Below, piece after piece: positions 47,319-59,268 of a stretch of DNA of 64,000 bases. Each line of letters opens with the position of its first letter. Within the stretch, counting starts at the first letter, position 1. The notes below the pieces were generated by a model. It did no database searches. It had not been told where the DNA came from and saw nothing but the letters and a program-made list of their open reading frames with translations. This DNA is from Allantophomopsis cytisporea (lineage: Eukaryota > Ascomycota > Leotiomycetes > Phacidiales > Phacidiaceae), in the NCBI GenBank assembly GCA_024752435.1, contig CP103021.1, positions 310,001 through 374,000 on the forward strand, given 5' to 3'. The position numbers and the translations under genes were made by a program.

Positions 47319-50146
47319 TTAAGCATCATAAGCCGCCGCCACGCCTGGGGCGGGGCCTTCGAGATCAACCGCCTCGACATTGCGGCCCAGCTCCGCCGAC
47401 TCTCGCACAAGATTGCCAAAGTACTTGCGGGCCACCTCGCTCTCCTTGCGCACCTTGAGCGTCTCTTCGCGGCGCGAGCCAAGCTGTTCAACGGAACGCT
47501 GCAAGCCGACACGCAAGTTGTCGGCTGGGTAGCGGAGAACCTTGCGCACAGAGGATGAGATACGTGTAGAATTGGCGTGCACGTAGTCGATTTGGGCGAG
47601 TTGAGCAGAGATCTTGGAGGAGAGACGGTGGGGGAGGGAGTGTGGGATTTGGGAGATGATGAAGGCTACACCAGCAATCACTGTGAATGTTGTTAGCATT
47701 GGTTGTTTGATGGAAAAGCAAAGCTAGGTCACTTACCTCCCACAGCGATACCCGGAATGATCATTTTGCGAAGGTTATTGCTGCCAACTATCTTGGCGGC
47801 GCTGAGAGCTCCGTCAACCCAGCCAAATCCACCAATCATACGGCCACCGACAACAGTCATAGCTGTCAAGGCCACACCACTACCGGCTATCTTCTCCTGC
47901 TTCTGGAGAATGGTAGAGAGGTCAAAGAAGTCCAAGAGTTCAGTCTCTACGTCGACTTGACGAGCAAGAGCATCCTTCTTGCGTCTGAACATGACGTCGC
48001 TACGGAAGCTGAGATCGGTGTATTCGTCACCAAGATGTCTAAGACCGAGCTCCTTGATCTCAGAGACACCCTTCACAGTCTGATTTCTGGCATTTTCCTC
48101 GCAATCGACAACGGATGCGGAAATCTGGGCGAGGATCGCCTCCTTGATGTCCTCAGCGTACTGGAAAGCGCCAAGGAAACCTGGGTATGGTACACCGAGG
48201 TTAGCATCGCCAGCTTCGATAATAGAATCGGTGAGAACATTGCGAGTGTGATCATAAATCTCTTTGCAAGTCTGCTCGATGGTGCGGTCGATATCATCGC
48301 TGACCTCAGCCTTGGCCTTCTTAGCTTCATCTAGAATTGGCTCTAACTCTTGCAATTCTTTCGTAACGCGGTCCAGTTCTGACTGTGCAACATCTCTGTT
48401 TACAGTAGCAAGTGTGTTGACATCACCGAGGACATTGAGAAGGTAAGTCTTGGCAGGCGCAAGCTTAGAACGAGCACGCTTTTCCAAAACGAAACGTCTG
48501 AGTGACTGCTCGAGATTCTCAAAGTCTCTGATCTTCTCCTTGTCTTTGCCCTTGCCCTTTCCAGAGGACCCATCATCATCGTCCCCATCTCCGCCACCTC
48601 CACCACCTGAACTGCTGCCACTTCCGCCGCCGTTTGGACCTCCTGGAGGCATTGGTGCAGTTGGGATAGCGTTCGAGGAGACGAAATGTACAAGCTCTGC
48701 AGATTCCTTATGTGTGCGAGGACTGAGATTGGCAACTTGGTCCAAAATCATCTTTTGGCATCTCTGCTTGTCTCGAATATTGTCATAACCGTTGACAACA
48801 ATGAAGATGTATGCTTTCTCAGCGGCTGCTGCCCAAATGAACTCTCTAGCAGTCAATGTGAAGTGATTCGCAGCCGAAACAACGAAGACGACGACGTCGA
48901 TTTCCTCCTGTCTAGCAAATACAGCTGTGGTCTTGGTGGTATCGAGATTGAGACCTGGAGCATCAATGATGGAAATATCGACTACACCATTATTGAGGAG
49001 TGACTCATCAATCGATCGAATGTCCTTGATGTAGACCTTGCATTGTATGTACTTATCATTTTCCAAGACAATGTCTTCAAGCTGTTTTAAGGAGTACGCA
49101 TCATAAGTGCTCTCGTCGTGACGGTTGTATTCAGCATCCAAGTGCACAGCATGTACTTCTTCGATTCCAGCATTTTCTCTGGCATCCAGAACCTCACAGA
49201 AAATGCTCGTGCATGGCTGTTGATCCTCGGGCAGAACCTTTCTTCGCAACAAAGCATTACAGAACGTAGACTTTCCAGCATTCAAGTCTCCAGTGACCAG
49301 AACCTTACTCGATGTATCTTCGATTCGCTCTCGCAGTGATAGGAGGTGCTTGATGCTGGATTGGATTTTACCATCGAGTAATGACGCAATTGAGTTTTTC
49401 TCCAGCGAATGTACCAAGTCGGTCTGATGCATAGATCCTAGCTTAAGATCCAGCTTCAAAATAGAAAATTCTTGCGCAATTTGTGGTGTGATAAGTCGCG
49501 GCTCGGGCACGGTTCGTGACTCAGCTGCTCTGCTCGATTCTGCTTCTTGAGGCTCCATTCCCATCGTCGCTGAGCGTCTCAGAGCTCCTGGGCGATTTGG
49601 AGATCCCATTGGGCCATCAGTAGGCCCATGTGTCTGTGTATGCACAAGTCCCGGACGAGGATCTTGACGCTGCAGCGTTGATGCCTCTGCTCGTTGAACG
49701 GAAGGATAATGTGCCGGCCATGTCGCGTTCATCTGTTGTAATTCTTTCAGCTGCTCCACAACTCTATTGATAGATCTTCCGAGGGCGACGCGATGTTGGT
49801 TGTACCATAGTTGATGAATGGCGCTGGCCTGAACTCTTCGCTCGTGTTCGGCGGCTTCGCTGTATTGTCCGCGGATCATTGGTGTGTGTACGGGTGTCGG
49901 ACGGTCCTCTGTGAGTGTTGGATTCCATACTGGGGCACCGTTGGCGCTCATGCCATCTCCTGCCATACTTCCTCCATAGCCGGAGTCGTTGTCGAGGAGT
50001 GCTTGAAGCTTTGCCGCGCTCTCGGAAGTCGACCCAGATCCCACAGTAACGTATTGAGGTCTTCCGGACGATGATCCACTGGCATTGTGGTTCGAACCAC
50101 TGCCTTCGCCGGATTTTCCGTTACCTGAATAGTATTCCTGACTCAT
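47319..50146 (-). CDS. fzo1: Fzo1, mitofusin GTPase of the outer mitochondrial membrane
   Basis: Fzo1 is the dynamin-related GTPase that tethers and fuses mitochondrial outer membranes. Exons are 50146-47737 and 47680-47319, with a 56-nt GTAAGT...ACAG intron, for 923 residues. The GTPase domain has P-loop TGDLNAGKSTFCNALL, switch region QPCTSIFCEV, DAPGLN and the NGYD element (G4). After it comes a low-complexity Gly/Ser/Asp-rich insert (PPGGPNGGGSGSSSGGGGGG onward, then KGKGKDKEK). Two hydrophobic stretches near the exon junction (GGRMIGGFGWVDGALSAAK and GVAFIISQIPH) match the membrane anchor, and the C-terminal heptad region follows. The N-terminal 200 residues are disordered, with heptad repeat 1 around SINRVVEQLKELQQ. 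Divergent from VPS2. Confidence 0.94.
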
Positions 50147-50466
50147 GATGAAATTTTATGAGGATGCATGAAGGAGAGTGTGACAGAGAAAAAATTGTTG
50201 TGGCATGAAATGCGATTTTGTTGATGATGCACGCATTGAATCACTAATTCGACAGCCCTCCGGCATAATGATCGCTAGCGTTCTGCGTGGCAAGGGCATT
50301 TTGAGACTTTTGCCTTGAATCACAGGCCACCATATGCCACAATCGGATCACATGCGACTAAGGTATCTATCTGTACTAGCTGCGAGGCTCCCGTTATCAG
50401 AGTCTCGTACATTCATTCAGCCTCTCGATTTCCCCCGAAGACGACAGAAAGTCGCCAACCACCAAG
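50147..50466. promoter_or_regulatory. Divergent promoter of fzo1 and vps2
   Basis: 320 bp between the two start codons, holding both promoters. No clear site can be named by eye. Confidence 0.45.
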
Positions 50467-51372
50467 ATGAATGTGAGTCGCGAGCTTTTTCATCTCAAAT
50501 CTGATGTGCAGATGCTGATGTCTTTCAGGTTGTAGAATGGGCTTTTGGAAAGCGATTGACCGACAAGGAGCGTATGCGCAAGCAGCAGCGCAGCCTCGAC
50601 AAGATGATCAGAGAGCTGGACCGCGATAAAGTTAAGCTTGAGAATGAATCCAAGAAACTCATCACAGAGATGACAAAGAACGCAAAAGCTGGACAGATGG
50701 GCGCTGCACGAATCCAGGCGAAGGACTTGATACGCAAGAGAGCGTGAGTAGAGAGCTCTGATGCCTTTCTATTTAACTTTCATGCTGACGGAAAGCAAAA
50801 GATATATCACGAAGTTCTCAAAGATCAAGACACAACTGCAAGCAACTTCGCTTCAGATCCAGGTATTTCAATCTCTCCAATTGTATTGTGGTTATGCTAA
50901 TCAACATGGGGGTAGGTCATGAGGAGTACACAGACCATCACAGAGTCATTGAAGGTGGCTTCCACAATGATGCGAAATGCGAACAGAAAGATGAACATCC
51001 CAGAGATTCAACGAATGACAATGGAATTCGAACGGGAGAACGATATTATGGAACAAAGACAGGAAATTATGGATGATGCGATTGATGAGGCCACCATGGG
51101 CGACGAGGACGAGGAGGAAGCGGAGGCAGAGGTCAGCAAGATATGTGATGAGCTCAACATCCAGCTCGGACAGAGTGTGAGTTTCCTACCAAGCTCACCA
51201 ACATAGTGAATTGTCTAGCAGTTGCTAATAGTCATCTTAGATGAGCGATGCTCCCCAAGGCCTTCAAAGCAATGCTGTTGCGGAAGGAAGAGTTGCACAA
51301 GCAATGGGAGCAGGCGGAGGAGATCCAGGTGATGATGACTTGCAGGCACGCTTTGCCAGTCTCAAGAAGTAG
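50467..51372 (+). CDS. vps2: Vps2/Did4 (CHMP2), ESCRT-III subunit
   Basis: Vps2 is the ESCRT-III subunit that, with Vps24, caps Snf7 polymers during endosomal sorting and recruits Vps4. Five exons join in frame: 50467-50472, 50529-50743, 50796-50862, 50916-51176 and 51241-51372, for 226 residues. The first coding exon encodes only Met-Asn. The joined N-terminus MNVVEWAFGKRLTDKERMRK aligns with the yeast start MSLFEW. The charged helical core holds KAGQMGAARIQAKDLIRKR and MNIPEIQRMTMEFERE. The acidic region (GDEDEEEAEAEV) and the C-terminal DDDLQARFASLKK form the MIM1 motif that binds the Vps4 MIT domain. Confidence 0.95.
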
Positions 51373-54100
51373 GGAGAGTTAAGCATGCGATCAGTCTCTA
51401 GGAGAGGCCTGTACTGCGGGAGTTGCATGGGCATCATTGATATGTTATGAAGGCTGGCGTTTAGCATTGGGAGTATCATAAGGTGGAGTTCTTTATACGG
51501 AGATATATCGAATACCCATCAGTCCGCTTTTGTCACACAGCATTATTTGAAGTTCTACAAAAATTTGTAGAGTATGTATCAAGAGCTCGCCCGAGGGGTG
51601 GGGGCGCCATCCTTTTCCTGCAGCCTTGAAGCCTTGATCGATATTCGCCCGTGGAGCTCGGGCATCTTTATGTCCGTTTCCCCCGCAATCACCAGAAAAG
51701 ACTCCGAGAGTCGAGCATTTTTGCGTAAAAGACGCCACCACTGCCGAGTATTCCCAACTGTGAAGGTACTGGATAATTTTGGTGGCATATTTATTTGGTC
51801 GTCTCTAAGCAAACTAGGCGGGAATGAGCTCGTCACTTACCAGCAAGAGGGGGACGAGGGGGCTTATTTTTACAAAGTTTAGGGTCGGATAGAAGGTAGT
51901 CTACTGGAAAAGGCATCCGTTTGGAGGGATCTAAATACAGTAATGATAGTCGAATTGAGTCTGGACGCTCGAGCAATGTGAGTACAGAAGGTATGAATAG
52001 TATCGTATTCAGCTTATGTATTTCATAAAACAGATTGATAGAATCCCTACCTATATGAATACATAGGTAGAGGTAGAGTGAGAGTGTTGAGGGGTGGTCA
52101 GTCGGTGATTGTGTTATCCGACAGGGCCACCTTCTTGGGGCGAGCGACCAAGGACCCTCACCCCCAAGCACGAAAGCAGAGCTGAGAGACAAACGGGCGA
52201 CCAGGGACCCTGTGGATAAAGCACGCAAACGGACATGCAAGCTTTCCAAGCAAAGACCGAAACAATGATGAATAGCTCCGTAGGTACCTGAACACCCACA
52301 TACGTATCATACAAGATGATGGATGATAGATAAATGGATAGTAGATAGATAGATAGATTATGTAGGTGCGTACATAGGTACATACAGTCTAACGATGTAT
52401 GTACAAAGTACAGATATACCATACCATATCATACTATAATACTACCTGATACTATACCACTTGACTTGGGTATAATTCGTGCATACAGTACTGACATGAA
52501 GATTGTTTATCAATAAATGCCCAAGTGACCAAGAACACATCACTTGTTTTTTTGTTACAGCATCACCATGGAGACTGTGAACTAAGTACCTTACCTTACG
52601 TATATTTACTTATTCATCACTTACTTGGATTGGAACAAGTCAGCAAAAAGACGTTGTCAATCCCAGTTGCACCAGTTGCACCAACTGCTTAACCCCCGCC
52701 CTCTCGATTATGAAGCTTTTCCATTCCGTTCCCTCCTTGCCCCTCTTATTTCAAGCATCATGTGCCCCATTGGACATCGCTGCAGATTAGAGATGCATCC
52801 AGGTACGACGACTTGGAATCTGAGGATGGAAAAATGGAAGAAATAAGTTTATGAGAAGCAGCAGCAGAAGAACCGCTCTTTCGGTAGACCCGGCGCTCCT
52901 AAGACTGAGGCTGTGAAATGCAACAGAATCATACCTAGTACCTAAGCTCCATCAGTCAAACCCCTCCCATGCATCTGCCTGCGTCTGCATCAATGTACAT
53001 CTGTGTCGGTTTCTGTGTCTGTGTCTGTCTGTGTCTGTGTTTGTGTCTGTGTCTATGTCTGTGTCTATGTCTGTGTCTGCATATCGTCTGTCCAACGAAC
53101 CTCTCCCTCTCTCTCTCTCTCTTTCTCTTTCATCTCCCATATCCCAATCTTTCTTCCCAACTTACTCGATGCAGGAGCACCGGCCTGTCTATTCATCCAT
53201 ACCGTACTCTCGACCATACGACCTTTCTTGACCCTCCCTGACTTTTCCTGCTTCTTCCTAACCTTACTTGACCTTACTTCGTCTCTTCTTCTCTCTCTCC
53301 CTAAGTGCCTGCATTCTCTTCTACCTTGCCTTACAAATTACTACACCTTAGTCGTTACCATCACTCTCCGTCCCGGGGTGTTGGTCTTGCCTCCCATTCC
53401 CCCGTCACCACTCCCCAACCCACTTCGTACCCTATTTTATTCCTCTCTTGCCCCTACCGTGTGTACCTATTACATCAAACACACCCCCCCTACTTAGATC
53501 AAGAGTTCCAGAGACAACACGTCTCACTCTTCGTGTGATGATAAAAATTTAAGATTGTTCTGTGGTGAGTTTACGTTCTATTTCCACATATCAATCCTCC
53601 CAAAATCCGGGTTTCCATCTTTCCCGAACGCCTCATTTCCTTTCGTCGACAGACGCTTAGCAGTGGTTACCCCACAGGCATCGTCATTGCTGAAAGTGTA
53701 TCTGATCTAAAGTAGCTCGACTGTCCAACCTCAAAACAATCACAACTGCCCGCCAGCTACAACACACAACACACTTTCAATTGCGACCATCTGTGAACCA
53801 CTCCAACACCCATCGTCCCTCCAAACAAGAACCCAAAATTGGAGTCTAGAGAAAACAATCAACACATCAACGCCACTGTCGTCCACTCTTGCGACGTCGA
53901 AGCTTTCATAGCACCTACTAACTATAGTACTACTACTACTACCTGTGACGACGACCTCGGCCCCTCCATATCTTCAGCTCATTCCGTTCAACCACAACAT
54001 CAACCGTCTCTTTTGAGGAGACTTATACAACTGAGTCAGCAAACTGGCAGGAAATAAGGGCAGAAGGAGCTTCTCCTCTCAAGGAGGCCTGCTGAACAGG
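51373..54100. other. Long intergenic region and leader upstream of the PP2C gene
   Basis: About 2.7 kb. It contains a GATA tetranucleotide run (about 52343-52358), a TGTGTC-type microsatellite (about 53014-53080), a CT run (about 53101-53131) and a long pyrimidine-rich stretch to about 53500, followed by a CA-rich stretch up to the ATG at 54101. That pattern suits a strong promoter with a long 5' leader. Reading frames in the microsatellites are artefacts. No other gene is supported. Confidence 0.55.
53014..53080. repeat. TGTGTC-type microsatellite
   Basis: An imperfect hexanucleotide array of TGTGTC with TGTGTCTA and TGTCTG variants, followed at 53101-53131 by a CT dinucleotide run. It is in the leader or promoter of the PP2C gene. 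Confidence 0.85.
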
Positions 54101-56072
54101 ATGTTCGGCGGATCAGGCTCCCCGCCCAAGGGCAGTGCAATCGATTCCGACTCGCCAGCACCGAGCTCTCCAGTTCTCAGAACACGAGAAGGTTCTACAT
54201 CAACATCGAGCGACGGCTCAGCGACACGTAAATTCTCAGAAGAGACTGCGAGTAGCGAAAAGCGCAGCGGAGCGAGTCCCGCTCGAAACGCAAATGATAA
54301 TGCTGGTGGACAGGGCGAGAAGAAGCGCAGAAGTAGCGGAGTGGGAAGTAAAGCCAGCTCGTTCCTCGCCAGTGCGAAGAACTCGTTGCATTTCAGCGCA
54401 AGTCCGAATTCTGCCGGATTTGGAAAGTCGAGTGAGCCGGGCGCGAATTCGCAGACTCCATTGCAGAAGTTGGGAAAACAGGACCCCGCCTTGAGCGTGC
54501 CGCAAGGACAGCATAACAATTCTGCTGGAGAGTCGCATCCGGGTCCTCGATCGACATTCCAGGTCGGTGTGTGGGAGGACAAGAACAAGAAGTGCCGCAG
54601 GACCATGGAAGATACTCATGCTTTCCTGTACAACTTCCTGCACACTCCCGCTCCAGCACTCGGCACAGACTCAGCTTCTATCGGTCAAAATTCACCAAAG
54701 TCTACAGATGAGCCTGTTGCGAACGTCTCAAGTCAAAGCCTCGGAAGCACATCTTCCAACGATATGATCGAGACGGATAATGGCTACTTTGCGATCTTTG
54801 ATGGTCACGCTGGTACTTTTGCAGCAGATTGGTGTGGAAAGAAATTGCATATCATCCTCGAGGAGATGATTCGCAAGAACCCAAATACGCCGATTCCTGA
54901 GCTTCTCGACCAAACATTTACGAACGTTGACGCACAATTGGAGCAGTTGCCTTTGAAAAACAGCGGTTGTACAGCGGTCACGGCAGTTCTACGCTGGGAA
55001 GACAGGATACCAAACGCTCAATCCGCGACTGGTTCTACAGCTATTGCACCAGCTACCGCTGCAGCTGTTAAGGCGCAGGAGGAAGCTTCAAAGGGCTCAG
55101 ATCCTTCTCTTGACAGTGGTGTAGACCTCAACAAGACCGCATCACAACAGCCCAATGCCGCGGCAGGAGCAGCAGCTTCGCAAAGCTCGGTAACATCTTC
55201 AAGCGAGGCAACACACGCCAAGCTCAAGACTACGGCAACCCGCCAGCGTGTCTTATATACTGCAAACGTTGGTGACGCTCGTATTGTCCTCTGCAGAAAT
55301 GGCAAGGCTCTACGATTATCCTATGACCATAAGGGCAGTGATGTGAATGAAGGAAAGCGTGTTGCCAATGCTGGAGGTCTCATCTTGAACAACCGTGTCA
55401 ACGGAGTCTTGGCAGTCACTCGAGCACTTGGCGATGCGTACATGAAGGACCTCGTCACAGGCCACCCCTATACGACCGAAACAGTCATTCAGCCCGACCT
55501 CGATGAATTTATCATCCTTGCATGCGATGGCGTAAGTTTCCCAATCCACCCTACTCAGACCTTTCTCTATAGGCTATTTACTGACATTCATATCTGTGTA
55601 GCTTTGGGACGTGTGCTCCGACCAAGAAGCCGTTGATCTCGTACGCAATACGCAAGACCCAATCGCAGCCTCCAAGCAACTAGTCGACCATGCGCTCGCG
55701 TGCTTCAGTACCGATAATCTATCTTGTATGATCGTGCGCCTCAATAAGTCCACGACAGCCGACACCGTCGCTGCACGCTTGCATCCCATCGGCGTCGAAG
55801 GCGACTCCTCAGCTTCCGGCAAGATCTCCGAGGTCGACAAGATCGTTGGCGATGCGCGCCGCAAGGTTGCTGAAGACGGCGTGCCGGGCGTAGGTGTTTC
55901 AGGTTCCAACTCTGGGAAGGGTCATGATCCGAAACAGGAGGATCGGGGCGAGGTCGAGGATAATAAACGTGTAAGCATGGAGCGTGTCGTTGAGGAGGAA
56001 CCAGGCCTTGTTGAGGGCGATTCGCAGGAGCCAGAGGTCGATCATAAGCAGATCCAGAAATCGGGCGAGTGA
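54101..56072 (+). CDS. PP2C-type (PPM) serine/threonine protein phosphatase
   Basis: A metal-dependent Ser/Thr phosphatase of the PPM/PP2C family, like fungal Ptc phosphatases that switch off stress MAP kinase pathways. Exons are 54101-55531 and 55602-56072, with the intron inside CDG|LWDV, for 633 residues. Residues 1-150 are Ser/Ala-rich and disordered. Catalytic motifs are [10 protein letters not shown] (168), IFDGHAG (232-238), [43 protein letters not shown] and DNLSCMIV; the metal-binding Asp residues are in place. An 80-residue low-complexity Ala/Ser/Gln insert (about 302-380) interrupts the fold between two core strands, and the C-terminal 120 residues are acidic and disordered. The pathway it acts in is inferred only from the family. 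Confidence 0.93.
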
Positions 56073-56847
56073 GACTTTCCATCTCATAGTCACGGTCCAG
56101 GGTGGTTATATAGGGTCTGGCGGTGATAGACATTCGTATACGAGTCGAGCTGGGTCATGTTCTTATTTTCCTTTGTTTTAAGGGGGTTTGGTTGGGGCAT
56201 GAATTGGGGGTTGGGGTAGTTGGGTTGATGGATGGATGGAGCACCGCGCTTTCTTCAGATTGGGAAATTGCGCGACTTATGGTTGCGATTTGCTGATTGA
56301 GCAGATTATTTTGATGAAAGGCAGAGCTTTTGGCTGTAGTATGTAGTGAATGAAGGGCGAGCATGATTACGCCTTAGCATGAGTTTTCTGATTTGCTTCT
56401 GGGTGTTCGGGCTGTATGAATAAATTTGTTGTGTCCTCGTTTTGAATGCTTGCTTGGTATTTGTCGCAAGTAGAACTATTGGCCCCTGAAATTTTCATAT
56501 ATATACTACAGCTGAGATATTTCATGCAAATATTGTACGATGTATCAGATATCTTCAGCCAGTGGCAATTACCGGAAGTTTTAAGAAACTCAAATTTAGA
56601 TGGCAATATAATTCAGATGCAGGATGTTATAGCTCCAGTTTATTGTATTCCTTTTAAACCCTTCGTATAACATCTAAAAGTGCCTTTAATATACTTACCT
56701 GTAAATCCAATATGTTGCACTTGAGGAGAGAATACCCTCTCGCTTAACTCCTCGTCTACGGTTAGTGGTCTTGTATTATTAAGTGAGATAAGCCATCTCC
56801 AAGCACATTAGGTCAATGGTCAGCATTCATCTCAGATGAATAAACTC
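56073..56847. other. Intergenic region between PP2C and tRNA-Ala
   Basis: About 775 bp; the first part is the PP2C 3' flank and the rest is AT-rich. No supported gene. Confidence 0.45.
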
Positions 56848-56943
56848 GGGGTTGTAACTCAGTGGTAGAGTGCTCGCTTTGCATAGCGACTTGTAGTTGC
56901 ATGAGATTGCGAGAAGTCCGGCGTTCAATCCGCCGCTGCTCCA
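56848..56943 (+). tRNA. trnA-UGC: tRNA-Ala (anticodon TGC) with a 24-nt intron
   Basis: The 96-bp gene folds into a cloverleaf of 72 nt after removal of a 24-nt intron (56884-56907), which starts one base 3' of the anticodon (the usual place). Acceptor arm GGGGTTG pairs with CTGCTCC, including the G3:U70 pair that marks tRNA-Ala, with one U-U mismatch at 6:67. D stem is ACTC/GAGT, anticodon stem CTCGC/GCGAG with TGC at 56880-56882, and T arm CGGCG-TTCAATC-CGCCG. A TTTTTT run just after the gene is the Pol III terminator. Confidence 0.9.
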
Positions 56944-57364
56944 CGATCTTTTTTGATATTTTTGTTCACTTCATTTGTGGAAGGAAGTGTTCCTTTTTTT
57001 TTCCTCCTCTTCCTTTTCTCTTTGTAGATGGATACTGTACATATCTTTGAGTGGTCGGTTCTGATTTTTTTTGTTCTGGGTTTGTAGACTTGGTGATGAG
57101 GCTAAGCGAGAGAATCTTCTCTCCTGAAATGTCTCCTGCCCGGAACCCGAGCCCATAGGGGAGGTGTAGGTGGGTACTAGAGCACGAACAATTAATGTGC
57201 AGAGGAGACTTCAATATGGATCTCATCGTAATTATAAACAAGATGTTTGGTAGTTTAGAAGCGAGAACAGCCATGATCATTCACTTATATCACTACGCAT
57301 AGGATAACGTCCTTTAGATTTTATACATATGCTTTTGAGCTACGAATAAGTAGAATTATGTATA
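56944..57364. other. Intergenic region after tRNA-Ala
   Basis: About 420 bp, with T runs right after the tRNA gene (Pol III terminator at about 56949) and the 3' flank of the aldehyde dehydrogenase gene. Nothing else supported. Confidence 0.45.
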
Positions 57365-59268
57365 CTAGCTATTACTCATGATTTTGCCAATGCCCCTAAC
57401 CTTCTGCAATATTCCCATACCATAACCCGTCTCAATAACACCCCTTGTGAATTGATATCCCTTACCAGTATCGGCAACAGGATATCTGACTCCAGGTGGG
57501 ATTGCAGTCCGAATACCAACACCACCCCATCGATCTCTGCAAACAGCCTTAATGTTACACAGTCCTCTTAGACCCTCATCGGCAGCGAATCGACCGTATC
57601 CGCTTCCACCAACTCCGCCGAATGGCAATTGCACAGCGTAGTAGGCTGCGAAATCGTTGACAGCCACCATTCCAGATCTCAGGTATTTGACGACAGCATC
57701 CATCTCTTCATTCTCCTTTCCGAAAACACTAGCCCCGAGTCCAAAGTCGGGACTGTTGGCTATCTCGACGGCATTCTCAGCGGAAGAGGCACGCATGAGT
57801 ACACAAATAGGTGCGAAGCATTCTTCTCTGGCAATAGCCATGTCAGGAGTGACATCAACTAGCAGGGTAGGCTTGAAGTAGTGACCCGATCTATGGGTAG
57901 GATGGCTCAAGCGCTCACCGCCAACCAGCAGACGTGCTCCATCTTTCACAGCAGCTTCGATCAACTCCTCAAGTCTGTTGAAGGATGCAGCGGACACCAT
58001 TGCGCCCATATCGACCTGCGAACCAGGCTCAGTAGAATCCAAACCCGAGCCTACGCGCAAGGCACGGATACGTGGTGCTAGGATTGCCACGAGTCTGTCA
58101 TAGACCAAAGGACATGCCACGATCCGCTCAATTCCAATGCAGTTCTGCCCAGCGGCTTGGAAAGTCCCTCGAAGCAAGATCTCCGATATACGTGGTAGAT
58201 CTGCGATTGCTGAGTCAAGCACAATAGCGGCATCCTTGCCGCCGAGCTCTAAGACGACTGGAATCAAAGCCTTGGCGGCGCTGGCAGCTACTTTGTGGGC
58301 TATGGGTCGGCTGCCGATGAAAGTGATGTGGGAAATGCCGGGATGTGACGTTAGGCGGTCGGCAGTCTGTGGCCAGCACACGACGGATTGCACGAGTGCT
58401 GGGTCGTGGCCACAGACGGAGAGAGCACCTTTTACGATGGTTGTGAAGTAGGATGCGCTCCAGGCTGTGTTTTCGGACGCCTTTACCACAATACCATTTC
58501 CTGCGAAAATGGCGGAGATCATGGGACCAATAAGGTTGTGGAAGGGATAGTTCCAAGAGACTAGGGCTGCAACGACGCCCAATGGCTCATAGACGACAGT
58601 GTTCTTCTTGTACATCATTAAAAGATTGGTGGGACGTCGGGATGGTGTCAATGCCTTCTCTCCATGCAAGATTGTCCATCGCAGTTTCTCCGTGGTGACC
58701 AGAATCTCTCCCAAAGACGCATCAATCATGGTCTTGCCCGAATCCAAACAAGCTATTCTACAAATCTCCTCCTGATTCTGAAGCACAAACGCTAGGAGTG
58801 TGCGAAGCACCTGTCGTCTCTGTGAGAAGCTCGTGCGTGCCCATTTCTTCTGGGCCGCGTTGGCCTGTTCAATGGCTCGATCGATTCCACTTGGGGTCGC
58901 TGGGTTGACGAGGCCGAGGAGTTGACCCGTCGCGGGTGCATAGCAGTGTATGGCCGAGGAGCCAGGTACACGAATAGATGGTTCTTCGAGAATTTCGGAC
59001 GATTCAGGCAGCCTAGGTGGTGCAACTGTATATGGTATTACAGGTTCTTTTCCGTACCACTCTAATGCCTTCCATGTTGTCAAGAAGACAGCTGAGCATG
59101 TAGAGAGAGCTATGATAAGGGAGCTGATCAATAATCGTTGACTGAGAATTAGAAGTTAGATGCCAGTTCTGATCGAATGTGCAAGGATTTATCACCCAGT
59201 ACTTACGCATCATCAATTTCTAGCCATCGATCCAGAGCATTGTCAATAAATTCCCCAAGTCGCTCCAT
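57365..59268 (-). CDS. Membrane-anchored aldehyde dehydrogenase (Msc7-like)
   Basis: An NAD(P)-dependent aldehyde dehydrogenase of the ALDH superfamily, related to yeast Msc7. Exons are 59268-59207 and 59141-57365, with a 65-nt intron, for 612 residues. The first exon encodes MERLGEFIDNALDRWLEIDD, and joins in frame to a hydrophobic anchor, LLISSLIIALSTCSAVFL. Catalytic residues are the Glu in VLELGGKDAAIVL and the Cys in FQAAGQNCIGIER; the cofactor motif is VSWNYPFHN, and PFGGVGGSGYGR is the family C-terminal signature. The protein has the extra N-terminal segment and length of Msc7 and lacks a peroxisome or mitochondrial signal, so it is likely in the ER or another membrane. Substrate unknown. 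Divergent from the BRCT gene. Confidence 0.92.

Noticed and set aside
51579..51836. Short minus-strand frame with mixed composition
   Set aside because: It has no recognisable motif, splice partner or leader, and an equally long frame lies on the other strand.
53003..53497. Open frame of about 164 codons
   Set aside because: It is driven by the TGTGTC and CT simple repeats in the PP2C leader region and has no protein-like composition.
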